Source: Astragalus membranaceus (lineage: Eukaryota > Streptophyta > Magnoliopsida > Fabales > Fabaceae). Taken from it: a DNA stretch of 64,000 bases. Location: NCBI GenBank assembly GCA_039519185.1, contig CM076846.1, positions 127,414,182 to 127,478,181 on the forward strand, in the 5' to 3' direction. Position 1 is the first letter of the stretch; each line of letters opens with the position of its first letter. The translations under genes and the position numbers were made by a program. Under the pieces are notes generated by a model. It was given only the letters and a program-made list of their open reading frames with translations, did no database searches and was not told the origin of the DNA. Of this stretch, positions 14,254-25,886 are shown one piece after another.

Positions 14254-15125
14254 ATGAAGCCTGGATACCGGATACGATACAGGATACGACACGATACGGA
14301 TACGGGAATATGAGAAAATTTTGAAAATCAAGATACGACACGGCTGAGATATTTTAATAAAAAATTAAATTAAAATTTAAATATATAAAAACATAACAAA
14401 AAATAAAATAGAATAGAAACACAAATAGAAAAAAACAAAGATGAAAAACTGAAATATTGCATTTTATAGATATGAAAAAAACTGCCCAAATAGATAAAAA
14501 AATCACAAAAAATATATGGATGAAAGGAATAGGACAACCGACACACCTATGTATGAGTGACTAGTCATAAAAAGTAATGGTGGACAAGTAACTGAGACCG
14601 CCCGAAATCGTATAATACGAATAGTCCGTGGCAGAAATAGATGACTTTTTATAGACTAAGATATTCATATTAGTACGTAATTGGTCAATAAAACATAAGC
14701 ATATCATTAGTCAATATATATTCATCACATTGTAGAAATAAATACTTGTGATCTTATCAAGTAGAGATAGTTACGTATATTTATCCCACTCATATCACAA
14801 TGTATTATTTCTTCTATTATTGTATTACGAAAAAACATATAATTTTGTCTTTTAGTTATTGAGGTATTAAAGTGTATCATATATGAGTGACAATCATGTG
14901 CTTAGTTGGTAAGAGGTATCGAAAAAGTATCTGAGAAGTATCCTTAGTTGGTAAGAAGTATCAAAGATGTATCTGAAAAGTATCGAGTCAAATTATTTTT
15001 TAAAAAAATTAAAAAATTATTAGATACTCTTTGGGTATGTATCGGGAAGTATCGGGTGCGTATCGGTATCGGATACGTATCCGACACGGGTACGTCTCCA
15101 TTTTTGAAGTATTGGGGCTTCATAG
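14254..15125. mobile_element. Non-autonomous TIR repeat with TATGAAGCC ends
   Basis: The left end reads TATGAAGCCTGGATACCGG and is followed by GATACG/GATACGACACG runs. The right end is the inverted form: GTATCGG/GGATACG runs followed by GGCTTCATA. The outer 9 bases are an exact inverted repeat; the inner part is only loosely inverted. The body is AT-rich with no coding capacity. I could not define a clean target duplication, so superfamily is not assigned. Confidence 0.5.
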
Positions 15126-15231
15126 GTTTCTATCGATCTTTTGTTCAATTTTAAAATTATTGCATTAATGTATAAAAGACACAACAAAATTACACAATTC
15201 AATATATACAACGAAATATATTAAAATATTA

Positions 15232-15645
15232 GGCTTAAATATCATTTACCCCCTGCAAATATCACGTTTATCCATTTACCTCTTGCAAAAAAAAACTTTC
15301 AAAACAAACCTTACAAATATTAAATGTTTCTAGTAGTCCCCTGCTGTTAGTTTTAGCTAACAACGTTAAGTCTATGCTGATCTTGCAGGGAGGTAACTAG
15401 AACACTTAATATTTGCAGGGGTAACTAGATCCCACTTAATATTTGCAGGGGATAAATGGATAAATGTGATATTTGCAGGGGGTAATTAGATCCCAAATGG
15501 CAGCCAAAACTAACGTTAGCTAAAACTAACAGCAGAGGGTAACTAGAAACACTTAATATTTGTAAGGTTTGTTTTGAAAGTTTTTTTTTTGCAGGGGAGT
15601 AAATGGATAAACGTGATATTTGCAGGGGTAAATGATATTTAAGCC
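15232..15645. mobile_element. MULE-type MITE with 9-bp target duplication
   Basis: A 414-base element starts GGCTTAAATATCATTTACC and ends with the inverse, the inverted ends extending well over 40 bases. It is flanked on both sides by AAAATATTA, an exact 9-base duplication, the length made by Mutator-like transposases. The inside is a palindromic patchwork of 'TTTGCAGGGG' and 'TAACTAGA' motifs with no ORF. Confidence 0.85.
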
Positions 15646-16051
15646 AAAATATTATTACGTATTTATGAATAGAGTGTATTTTATTTTATTTTATATATTT
15701 TCATGTTTATTTTTTTTAAATTTTTTTATGGCATTATCAGTTCTGTTTTCCTTTAATTTTTCATTATATTTATGTATGTATTTATATTTTCATACATTTT
15801 TGCTACATCAATAAAATGTAGCGATGACAATTTAGCCCATACGCATTGGACATTTGCAAATATTACTCATGACGGGCGGGTATTTACCCACTATTGTCGT
15901 GCGAATTTCGGTGCTTAGTCGATTAGTTGTTTAGTCAGCCAATTCGTTATTTGCTCAGCTGACTAGGCGTTACTTTGGCAAACTCGCACTCGTAATCATG
16001 ATCCTTTTGTTGATCAAGCGATTATCCTGAGAAAGGGACTCAGTTTCTCAG
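15646..16051. other. Unassigned spacer
   Basis: The first half is T-rich and the second half is of mixed composition. I see no gene, paired repeat or recognisable element in it. Confidence 0.4.
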
Positions 16052-17591
16052 TGTAACATCCCCAAAATAATTAAATTAATTATTTTAATATTTAACCCAT
16101 TTAATTATATTATGGTGCTTGATTGATAATTTTATTAATTGAGTGCTAGATTAATTATTGATTGTTGTGAGGTTTTGAGTGAATAATAGATAATAAGGGT
16201 ATTTTTAGGATATTAGAATTGAGTGAGGGCATAGAGGTCATTTAACCACCCAGACACACATACACACACATGTAATAAAAATAAAAGAAAAGAAAGAAAG
16301 TGGGAGAAAGAGAAAGAGGAAGTCGAGTGAGAGAAGAGGAAAGAAAGAAAAGAAAGAAAAGAGAGAAGAAGAAGAGAAGAAGGAGAAGAAGAGCTCCAAC
16401 CCACCCAAACCCTAACCTTCAAATCATCATCATCTTCCCTTTCATTTTCGTTTCTCCATCACTAGTAAGTTCATCTCCCCCTTTTCCTCTCCTTTAAGCC
16501 ATACCAATTTGTGAGCTAAATGGGGTGAGGTGAGTTGAAAATTTTTAGTTCAATGTTGACTTTGAAGGTTCCTATGTGTTTAGGAGCAAACTCATGCTAG
16601 ATTGATGGAATGTTGAAGTTTGATTTTGAGCTTTGAAGCTTTGTTTGTGTCTTGGGTTTGATTTGGGAATTGGGGAAAATTGTCATCTTTTGCTTCATTT
16701 GTGTGGAATCTGATTTGAAGGTGAGTTCTACGAATTTACTGTTGTTTTCAGTTAAAAACATGTGTATTTCTGAATTGGGTTGATAATGTGTTTGATTGTT
16801 GAAGTTTGATGAATGTTTGATGCCAATTTTGATGCTAAACTCACTGTTTGGGGTGTTCTGAGTATAGGTTCGGTTATACAGTAACTGGGAATAATTTAGT
16901 GGTCCAAGAATTATGTGGTTTACCTTTTTAGAAACTCGACTTAATTCTTGTTAATTTGGCAATGGTTTGGTTTCATTTGGAGTTGTATAGCTCGAGTTAT
17001 AGGTGACACAAGTTAGGTTAAAATTCTGGAAATAATCTGGATATAGGTTCAGTATTTCGGGCATGGTATTTCCATTTAAACTCCTTTTTGAATGATTATT
17101 GTTTTATTGAAAACTAGACTTAATTGGCTACGAGTTAGGCTCAAGGCCCATGTAATTTGAGTGAGTCTTGATCATTTTAGGAGGGTTGCAAGTTAGGTCA
17201 CAGTAGCTGTCCCCTGTTCTGAACATGGTAGCTTGTTTGATGAAACTGTACTAAATAGTCCCCTGTTCTGTAGAGGGGTCATTTGTTGAAATTCGTCGTC
17301 GTTTGGTCGGTCAAATAAATTTCCGAAGTTTATGCATATTTGCTGAAGTTTTTATGTGGAATGATTGACATTCAAGTATACTCGTTGTTATTAAACCGTA
17401 TAGTTTACTAACGAGTGAGAAAACGACACAAGTATCAAGTAATAGACCTAAGCGTTTAAGTTCAAGTAATAAGTTGAAATAATACGACCTTGTGTCGAAT
17501 AACAGACTTAATGTCCGAGATAATAATAAAAGATATCGAGGGGGATGACGATCCCGAGTTTTATGTAGCATACCTAGCGGGGGGGAGTCAC

Positions 17592-20500
17592 TGTAATACC
17601 CTAATTTTGTCCTATCCAAAAATAAGAAATTTTATTTATTTTTAATAAAAATAATTATTTTATTTTCATGCCATGTTTTATTTTATTTTAGTTTGCTACA
17701 AGTTTTAATCTTTGAAAAAAATAATAATTAGAAATAAAGAAACAAAAATAAGCAAAGGAGGAAATAGGGGGGGTTTGTTAAAAAAGAATAGAGGTGCAAT
17801 CAGGATTGGGTCATCTAAAACCCAACCCAACACAAAAAAGGCTAGCCCATTTCGCATAACCCAACTCCACCAAAACCTAACCCATATCCAACCCATAACC
17901 CACAACCCAACTCACCAAAACCCTAAAATCCCTCCTCTCCTAACCCTAATTCGCATACCTCTCCCCCTTAACCCTAAAATGTGGCCACATTCACTCTCCC
18001 CCTTAACCCAAAAAATCATCCACATTCACTCCCCTTCAAACCCTAGAAATCCGCCCCCATTCCCTCTTTTCCCTCCTTGGAACTTGCAACTTCACTCTTC
18101 CCACACACTTCCCACTTCCCCACATCTCCTTTCCCCATACACGCCTCCCACTTCCCCATACACGCCTCCCACTCTCTCTCACACACTTCCCTTCACCAAA
18201 CCCTAACTCACATCACTCCCCTCACATCACTCTCCTCCCCAACGGCTCTCTCCTCCTATCTCACGCCTCATCACTCTTTCACACACTCACTCTCATCTTT
18301 TCACTTCACACACTCAACTCTCCCTCTCCCATCAAACCCTAGCCGTCCCCTTCCTCTCTTCTCTTCCTTTCACGTTTCCTTTCTCTTACCTCTCACGAAA
18401 TCACCATTTTTGGTGCCCTTCTTTCTCTCCTCTCCCACGAAATCGCCATTTTTGGCATCACCACACAAGGAGGCCGTTGGTCACTCAAAAGCTCACGGGT
18501 TCATCCAAGGAAACATGCTTTCCACTTCGTTTTCTCCAAGGATAGCACGCAAACGGATCTATGCACAAGACTTGGTGAAGAAACCGAAGGTCAAAGCGCA
18601 TTATTGCAAGGCCAAGTTTTAGTATAAAGAGAGGTCACGGTTTTGAAGCAAAGGGGGAGGTCTTTTCGAAAAAAAAAAAGAGAGGAGAGGTCGAAGTCTT
18701 GAAGGATTCAGGAGCAAGAGGAAGCAAAAGCGGATCGGGAGAAGTTTCTGTGAGAGAGAGATTATTTTTCGTTTTTTCTCCTCCTCTAAAATTTTCATAG
18801 TTTTATTTTTGTTGTTGTTATTGTTGGTAAGATCTCACCAAAAGTTTCATTATTCAAGGTTGGTTTAGTATTCTCTCTTAAATTTCTTGTTTTATCTTAT
18901 GATCTTTGCATCTCTATTCTAATCAATGTAGATTTGTTGTCTCATAAATTCTTTCTGTTCATCTTCACGTATGTGGTGTTTTTTTTGAGATTTTGAGAGG
19001 TTGAATGTTAGACTTTTTTTTTTAAAATAGAAGAATACAAAATGCTTTATATTCTGATGCCCTTGTTGCTTTTTTTAAAATAAGAATAGTTCAGTTTGAT
19101 TGCTTATCTTTGAATGTCATGTTTCTCTTTGGGGAAATGTAGCAATGTCTTTTTTATCAACAATAATAATTGTCATCAAAATAATAACAATGAGAATCAA
19201 TTTTTTCCTTCTAAAAAATGATCTGATCGAACCCTTAGGAAGAGTGAATATAATTTTGCATCTCAAACTTCCTATTAGCAATTTTTCTTCTAATATCAAA
19301 AAAGGATTTAAGGTAAAATGTTTCTTTAAATAATTAGTAGACCTCTTTTATACCAAACGCCAACAAAAAAAAACACTTCACATAAAATCATTTTTCTGAA
19401 AAAACTCAAAAAAACATTTCCTAGTAATTAATAAAAGAGGGGTAGTCAAGACATTTCTTTTGCAATTATTAGACAAGTAAGCTTTTTTTATATATATATG
19501 TTTTTTATTTATTTATTTATTTATTTTTTTTAACCAAAAATTATCTCAACCAAAAGTGATGACAAAAGAATCCCAAAGAAAAAAAACAGAAAAACATTTC
19601 CTTAGTAAAAAAAGAGTGGTAAATAAAACATTTTTAAAACAAGTAAACTGCTATTTACACCCCCCAGGCTCAAGCATAAGGCCCTTTTTGTCACTTAAGC
19701 CCAGTTTCGCTAACTGGGCCCTCCTATGCGAACTGGGCCTCCTTTTTCCCCACACCCCTTAATTTTGATAACTTAACCCCTTTGAAAGAATCCAGCATTT
19801 ACACAGCCCATTGGAACAATTCCCTGATTTCTACACCCCTCTTTTTTTAAAATGCAATCCTCCTCGCTGTTTACACCCCAGTTTTGATAATACAGCCTCC
19901 CTGCTACTTGCACCCCCCTTTTTACTATTTCACCTCCTGTTTCTCTTTTTTAAATTTCGTTTCTTTTCCCTAAGCGAACTTATTTTCTTTTTTTCACAAA
20001 CCCTCTTTTCCCAATGATGGATAAATGTCTCACAAACCAAAAATCAATTCAATTGCGAAAACTCTTTTGATTACCTAAAATAAGAACCAATTATCATTAA
20101 TGATCACTCGCGCCGTTGCCGTTTGGTTATTAACGATAATTTCATTTTCAAAGGAATTAGTAGTGTGACCACTCTAAACCGTTGTTGTTTGGTCTTCATG
20201 AATGCTCCAACTTAAATAAAACCAATTGTCATCGATGATCACTCGCGCCGTTGCCGTTTGGTTGTTAATGATGATTTCATTTTCAAAAGAGTTAGTAGTG
20301 CGACCACTCTAAACCGTTGTTGTTTGGTCATTGCAAACACTCGAATCAAAAACCAAAACCTTTTTAAAAAAAAACCAGAACTACGTAGCTTTGAATTCTC
20401 CATCGCACCGGGAGATACGTAGGAGCGGATATCCTCCGTCAAGCACAATAAACTAAAAACATTTTTTTTTCCTTAAAAAAAAAAACAAACACTTTTGCCA

Positions 20501-20821
20501 AAATAAAAATTTTCATTAAGTCTTTTCATTCTCTTTTCGAAAAAAGGGGCAAATTTAAATATTTTCCAAATCAGCACTTAAAACCACACATCTAATTAAA
20601 GGTTCCCTTTCGGTAGAAAGGAGGCGTGGGGTGCTAAAACCTTCCCTATGCCTAACCGACCCCCGAACCCGAATCTTCCGGTTTTCCAAAAGGCCATCCG
20701 CTTTCCAAAAGGTTTTTTCTTCAATATTTTCCTGATAAAAAAATATTGGTGGCGACTTCATTGATTTTCAAAAAGTTGTAAACGAAGAAAGATTCCCTCA
20801 GGGACTTTTTCGGGCGCAACA
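17592..20821. mobile_element. Ogre/Tat-like solo LTR, 3.2 kb, TSD GTCAC
   Basis: It starts TGTAATACCC, ends GGGCGCAACA, and is flanked by GTCAC at 17587-17591 and 20822-20826, an exact 5-base duplication. A GGTGGCGACTTC motif and a CAGGGACTTTTTCGGG block near the 3' end recall long LTRs of the legume Ogre group as I remember them. No pol sequence is present, so it is a solo LTR. A C-rich tract at 17810-18420 makes long but meaningless ORFs. Confidence 0.8.
20086..20340. repeat. 135-bp tandem duplication inside the Ogre-like LTR
   Basis: ACCAATTATCATTAATGATC at 20086 recurs as ACCAATTGTCATCGATGATC at 20221. The following 'CACTCGCGCCGTTGCCGTTTGG' region and the 'ACCACTCTAAACCGTTG' region also recur at the same 135-base offset, with a handful of differences. 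Confidence 0.8.
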
Positions 20822-21556
20822 GTCACGAACCCAATGCTAGGGCCCTGGCATTATTCGGCATAGCTATACGAATTAGAATACGTGGCATTATTTCTCGGAT
20901 TATGCTAAGCCACAGACAAGATTAAAAGACAGACATGAACAAGAACAGTTCATAGACAAGGAAAACACCGAGATAGGAATTGTGAGGGGGTGCGAAAGAA
21001 CTCACAGAGACTTGTAATCTCACTGTTTTTATGTGGTGTTTCCAGATGTGCAGGGTAAAACAAAGCAAATTGAGGAGAAGTAGCAGAGACCTTAGCTACT
21101 TAGTTAGAGGGAAGATCCTTTGGTGATCTTTATGATGTATTTTGCTTTTTCCCTTCTCATGTATCATTAAGTTTTAAATCCTTGAATTATATTAATGTTA
21201 CGTAGTATTTTATAACCTTGTCTTATAGATGGACCATAGTCATATTTATCTTATCGAATATGTGCTTTTTGAGTACTTATTTCGGAAGTGTAATTGAGAA
21301 ATTTTTTATCTCAAAGTTAAGTAAGTGGTTTTAGCCCGCTTTAGTTTTTATTTGGTCCATTATTATGAGCAGGTTATACTATGATTGTTTATGATTATGT
21401 TAATACTTTTGGTTCACCTAGTTGTGAATTTAAGGTGTTACATTTAGCTACGAGTTCCTAGACTATTTAAGAAAGCGTCTAGTATAGAAGGTTGAACTAC
21501 TACTAAACTAAGAATGCAAAAAAATAAAAGCGATAAAGGAAATTTAAAATAAGTAA

Positions 21557-21902
21557 TGTTCTGTACCTTGCAGCGCTAGGTGAACTGCAGTTGGTAGGTC
21601 TCTCGCTGTCTGGCCAGAGGTCAATGTGTGCCCGGGAGGGGTACCTGCGAAGCCACTCCGACGCTCAAGTCAGTATTGAGAATTGATGAGTGATTTAGCT
21701 AGGAATGAGAATCTACCTCTTTATGATAATGTGTGCCAGTATTTATAGGGAACTGTGCCCGTGATGAGCCGTTGGATCGGTAGAGTAGATCTGAGCCATC
21801 CAAGTATGAAAATTATGAATGGGCTTGTGTATTGTGGATATGGATCAAAGTGATTGGGCCAATCCATGTCCAATTGCTGGATGGCCTTCTTGGCCCAGAA
21901 CA
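21557..21902 (-). repeat. 3' LTR of the Tat element
   Basis: This 346-base LTR has TGTTCTG...CAGAACA ends and matches the copy at 30676-31027. Immediately inside it, 21903-21917 reads on the minus strand GGCTTGGGGGGCAAC, the polypurine tract that primes plus-strand DNA, which fixes element orientation. Confidence 0.9.
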
Positions 21903-22307
21903 GTTGCCCCCCAAGCCTAGATTGTTACGAAGGATGGTCTTGGCTTGAAGAATTTTTGTCGATCTGTCCGAAGTGTTACTTCGACTGTCTTGTCGGGTCT
22001 GGTGAGAGATTCTCATTGTGACGCTGTATTTTTAGATTTTTACCCTAGAGAGTAAAAATTAATTTAATATTCATTTCACCCACTATAAATAGGTGAGTCT
22101 CCATCATTTGGGCCACGCTTGGAAATTGGTGGAGGAGTGAGGATAAAGTTGTGGGGATAAGGTTTCTTTGGACCACACACTTGAAGAGGAGAAAGGAGCT
22201 AGGATCCACCCCCTTTATCATCTACTTGGAGCAAGTATTTTCTTTCTTGGTAAGTATTTCATCCTCTTTCTTCATTAAGTGTAGCGTTGTTGTTTGTTGT
22301 AGTTGGC

Positions 22308-22830
22308 TGGCGCCCTCGTAGGCGCCTGGGTACCGGGTTACGTGTGCGTGCGGTTGGCGCCCTCGTAGGCACCTGGGTGCCATGTCCCGTGTGCGTGCAG
22401 TTGACGCCCTCGTAGGCGCCTGGGTGCCGTGTCCCGTGTGCGTGCAGTTGACGCCCTCGTAGGCGCCTGGGTGCCGTCTCCCGTGTGGGTGCAGTTGGCG
22501 CCCTTGTGGGTGCAGTTGGCGCCCTTGTAGGCGCCTGGGTTTCGGGTAGAGTGTGCGTGCGATTGGCACCCTCGTAGGCGCCTGGGTGCCGTGTCCCGTG
22601 TGCGTGCAGTTGGCGCCCATGTAGGCACCTGGGTGCCGGGTTGAGTGTGCGTGCGATTGGCGCCCTCGTAGGCGCCTGGGTGTCGGGTCTCATGTGTGTG
22701 CGGTTGGTGCCCTCGTAGGCGCTTGGGTTTCGTGTCCCGTGTGCATGCAGTTGGCGCCCTCGTAGGCGCCTGGGTGTCAGGTTGCGTGTGCGAGCGATTG
22801 ACGCCCTCGTAGGCGCCTGGGTGCCGTGTT
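22308..22830. repeat. 47-bp GC-rich tandem array inside the Tat element
   Basis: About eleven units of 47 bases, each with a TTGGCGCCCTCGTAGGCGCC core (holding the palindrome GGCGCC) followed by TGGGTGCCGTG and GTGTGCGTGCAG. One unit near 22497 is cut to 21 bases. Units differ at several sites. The array lies between the integrase end and the 3' LTR, the hypervariable region of Tat elements. The overlapping open frames are a by-product of a repeat unit lacking stops. Confidence 0.9.
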
Positions 22831-23157
22831 GGTGGGAACCTTCTATGGTGCCGTGTCCTTTTTATTGCTGATCATCCTGTCTTTGTTGATATTTTAGGGT
22901 TCGTTTGGCGCCAAGGAGGATTTTCTCTCCTCTGTTCTCGCCACTATCCATTCGACATTTCCACGAGCTTTTTGCTGCTTCAAGTTTACTAATATAATTT
23001 TGCCTGACCTTTAGTTTCCATTTCTAGTTCTCTGGTTTTCGAACGCGTCTTGTTTCGTTGAAGTCTTCGGTGGACGACCTCGGGAGAGGGGTTGATTACA
23101 AGTTTTTGTCTGTCTCGTAATCACTTGTTCTGCCCCCTATCCTGCAGGTTTCGAGTG

Positions 23158-25298
23158 ATGGCGAGGACGAAGGAGACAGCCCGGACGCATGGGTCGTATA
23201 CAGGTCCCATTCCTACTATAAAGCTGGCTGGTTATTCTATAGGGGGAGGACCGTCTGTGGTACGTGATGATATTGTGCCTTTGGAAGAAGCGGATGTGCC
23301 TGGCTTTATTGTGACCTCCTCCTCTGATGATGATGATGATGAGCTTCCATTTGAGCTCGAAGTGGTAGAGATTTATGGTCTTAATTATGATTGGGTTGCT
23401 CGTACTGTTCAATCTACCAGGAGTTTCTACCTTCCGGGGAAAGAGCCCCCTCGTTATATATAGGAGGCACTTGGAGATGATTGGCGGGTTGAGGTGGTTG
23501 ATCCCAATGACAGAGTTTATAGGATTCCTGACAGTAGGAAATTCATGATGTTCCACAGTGTTATTCATAAAATAAGGGTTTCTCCCTTCTTTACATCATT
23601 TCAACTGGAAGTTTTAAACCAGCTTCAGATAGCTCCGTCTCAACTCCATCCAAATTCGTGGTGCTTTGTGAAGTGTTTTGAGTTGGTGATGAAAGTCTTG
23701 AAAAGGAAGTGTAATTTCAGGATCTTTTTTACTATTTTCGAGGTGCAGCGTCGTCGAGATTCTTCGGGCGGCACCACTCGTTATGAGTTCGTATGCTTGA
23801 AGTGTCGGTTAAGTTGTGCTTTCTTCCAAATACACTTGGATAGTCAGCATGATTGGAGGTTTAAGTACTTTTATCTCGTCCCGTCGAGCCAGAAGGCTGT
23901 GAACAACATGGGTTTCTTTGATGAACAAGGATGTTTGATTGGGGATAAGTTTCATTTTGGATGGTGTAAAGCTGATGCCGATCGTACTTCTCGGCCTTAT
24001 CGTGTCCTCCTGTTCGAATTATCCGTGTCCGAGCTGAGGACATTAAGTATGCTTAAGGGCATCGTCATCCGTTTGTCCACTACGCCAAAAAAGATTTTGT
24101 GTAGTGAGCTGTCTAAGGCTTCAAATATTCATGAAGTTGTTGAGCTCTTAGGTCGTTTGTTAGGTTTTGTGCACCTTTATTTTCTTCTTCGCACTGTTTT
24201 TCTTTAATTTATGTTGCTGACTTGTTTCATTGTTGTCTTGCAGACAAAATGGCCGCCCCACTTTCCTTTGACGAAGTGGCTTCTTGGGATGGGAGGAGGA
24301 AGCCTTTAGGTGCAGAACTTAATGAGGAAAGCAGTCCGGTTCCCTAAGTACCTGCTGCTGCCCGTCCCTCCACGGGATCTCACCTAAGCCTAGGAGCACC
24401 TTGACGGGCTGGGAGAGATCTCTCTGGAGCGCCGAAGATTCCAGTTTACATACGTGACAAAGGGATTTTTGAAGGAGGGGTCTCTACCACCCCGGGAGCC
24501 CAAAGTAAGTCCAAGCGCAAGAAAAGTTGTGTCCGGTGTCCTCCTCCTGTTGATTGTCCTTCCCCTATTAGGTGTCCCCCTCTTGCGCCTGATCATGAGG
24601 CCGAAATTAGCTTTTCCGCTGATGAGCGTGATCATCTCTGGGAGCACCCTTTAGAACTTGCCATGCGCATGGTCAAGGTTGGGTCAAGTCTGCATGCGAA
24701 GTGGGGAGTTGAGAGGGGTATGGCTCTGGTTCAGGTAGGCTTTTTTGAGTTATTTCTTTAAGTATTTGACATGTTTGTTGAGGCGGTCTTTAAACTTGTT
24801 GTGTTGTTTCTCCCCTTATGTAGGGGTGAGCGAGGAGAGGGATCGACTTATCTTGGTAAGAACAGGCTTCAGGTGGAACTACATGGAGCCCTAGAATCTG
24901 CTCGCCGGCCCAAAGAGTCTGCTCGCCATCATCAGAAAGACCGAGAAGAGGCCTATGCTGAGAGGAACGAGTGCATGAAGAGAGTGGAGGAGCTCCAAGT
25001 TCGTCTCGAAAATGTTCAGTCTGAATTAGATAGTACGAAGAAACTGAAAGATGAGGCTGAGGAGAAGGTGCGGATGGTGGTCGGCATGGTTGTGGACTTT
25101 TCCTATGCCGCCTACGATAAGGCTTTGAGCCATATTGTTCAGTGTCTGTATCCGGAATCCGTTTTAGAGTCGAGCATCCTTCAATTTGATCATGAGGTTC
25201 TTGATGGGAGGATTGTCAAATACCATCCCAACAACGTTGACTTCGATGTCATTGCCCCTGATCATTTCTTTCGGTTCAATTGCTTTTTGACTATGTAG
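23158..25298 (+). pseudogene. Antisense additional ORF (aORF) of the Tat element, broken
   Basis: On the strand opposite gag-pol, an ORF starts ATGGCGAGGACGAAGGAG. It has an acidic run (SSSDDDDDE, around residue 60) and then a domain with the FTSFQLEVLNQLQIAPSQLH-type block seen in plant 'putative gypsy-type transposon' proteins. A TAG at 23461-23463 interrupts an otherwise continuous frame. After about 24130 the frame ends, and a GT...CTTGCAG pair (to 24243) may be an intron. The 3' part (24850-25298) encodes a charged coiled coil (around QVRLENVQSELDSTKK) and ends in TAG. Antisense ORFs at this place are known in Tat elements; their function is not. The 24244-24830 stretch is too decayed to follow. 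Confidence 0.65.
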
Positions 25299-25886
25299 TT
25301 TATCTTTGACTTGTTGGATTTCTCTATGTGTTTCGTCTTAAGGGGCCAGTCCGTCTCCGGGATGACCATCTATGTTACATTTTGAATGGTCCATGTTTAC
25401 TTTATGTCTGGCTTGTATCTTATCTTTATTTGTGCAGACCGAACTTGGAGCTTGACTGGTGTATCTTGGATGTCATCGGGCGTAAGCCGTATCTCGCGCA
25501 TCCAAGTGTACAATGCCACGTCACCTCGTGGTCAGGTATACTCTGGGGATAGTTTATCAGAACCCGGTCTGATTCTAACTCGGACATCAGAGGTTGCGAC
25601 ACATTTTAAGTCGCTTCACGAAACGAGTGGGTCGACTCGTGCCTTGGTTTGTAGGGAAGCGCAAACGATCGCAGCGTCGATCTAATGCCTCCCCTTTTTA
25701 CCGCCAGGCTTTTTCGTTAGTTGGTATCAAGACCTGGCTTTCTGTCCTGCAAGTAACAGTAAGTATTGCAAAACAACATTTCGGATCACAATGATAGAAT
25801 TTCATTCATTCATGCACATTAACGGTTCATGCTATTACATAGGTTTTTATCATTCACGTTTCGTTCATACAACAAATTTTCTTAGC

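Larger units (their letters stand above)
16052..21442. mobile_element. Solo LTR (approx. 2.2 kb) interrupted by a second solo LTR
   Basis: It starts TGTAACATCC and ends GGTGTTACA, giving inverted TGTAACA/TGTTACA ends. Removing the nested LTR (17592-20821) and one copy of its duplication leaves about 2.15 kb. The 5-base flanks are CTCAG and TTTAG, which differ by two C-to-T changes, as expected of an aged duplication at methylated cytosines. Part of the left arm (16270-16400) is a purine-rich GAAA/GAGA tract. There is no internal coding region, so the full element has been lost by LTR-LTR recombination. Confidence 0.65.

Noticed and set aside
16213..16497. Opposing frames over a GAAAGAGA tract (S/F-rich and R/K/E-rich peptides)
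   Set aside because: Low-complexity purine tract within the outer solo LTR; no domain or codon signal.
17870..18050. Several AAACCCTAA motifs suggesting a telomere-type array
   Set aside because: Units are scattered and irregular in a C-rich LTR segment, not head-to-tail, so not an interstitial telomere.
17712..18622. Long plus-strand open frames (164 and 181 codons) rich in P, S, T and H
   Set aside because: They lie in a C-rich tract inside a solo LTR bounded by target duplications; composition alone explains the lack of stops, and the two frames overlap in different registers.
22222..22693. Three overlapping minus-strand frames encoding repetitive TRAPTARTRD-type peptides
   Set aside because: They come from the 47-base tandem array, whose unit length shifts frame each copy; all three frames stay open at once, which is not coding behaviour.
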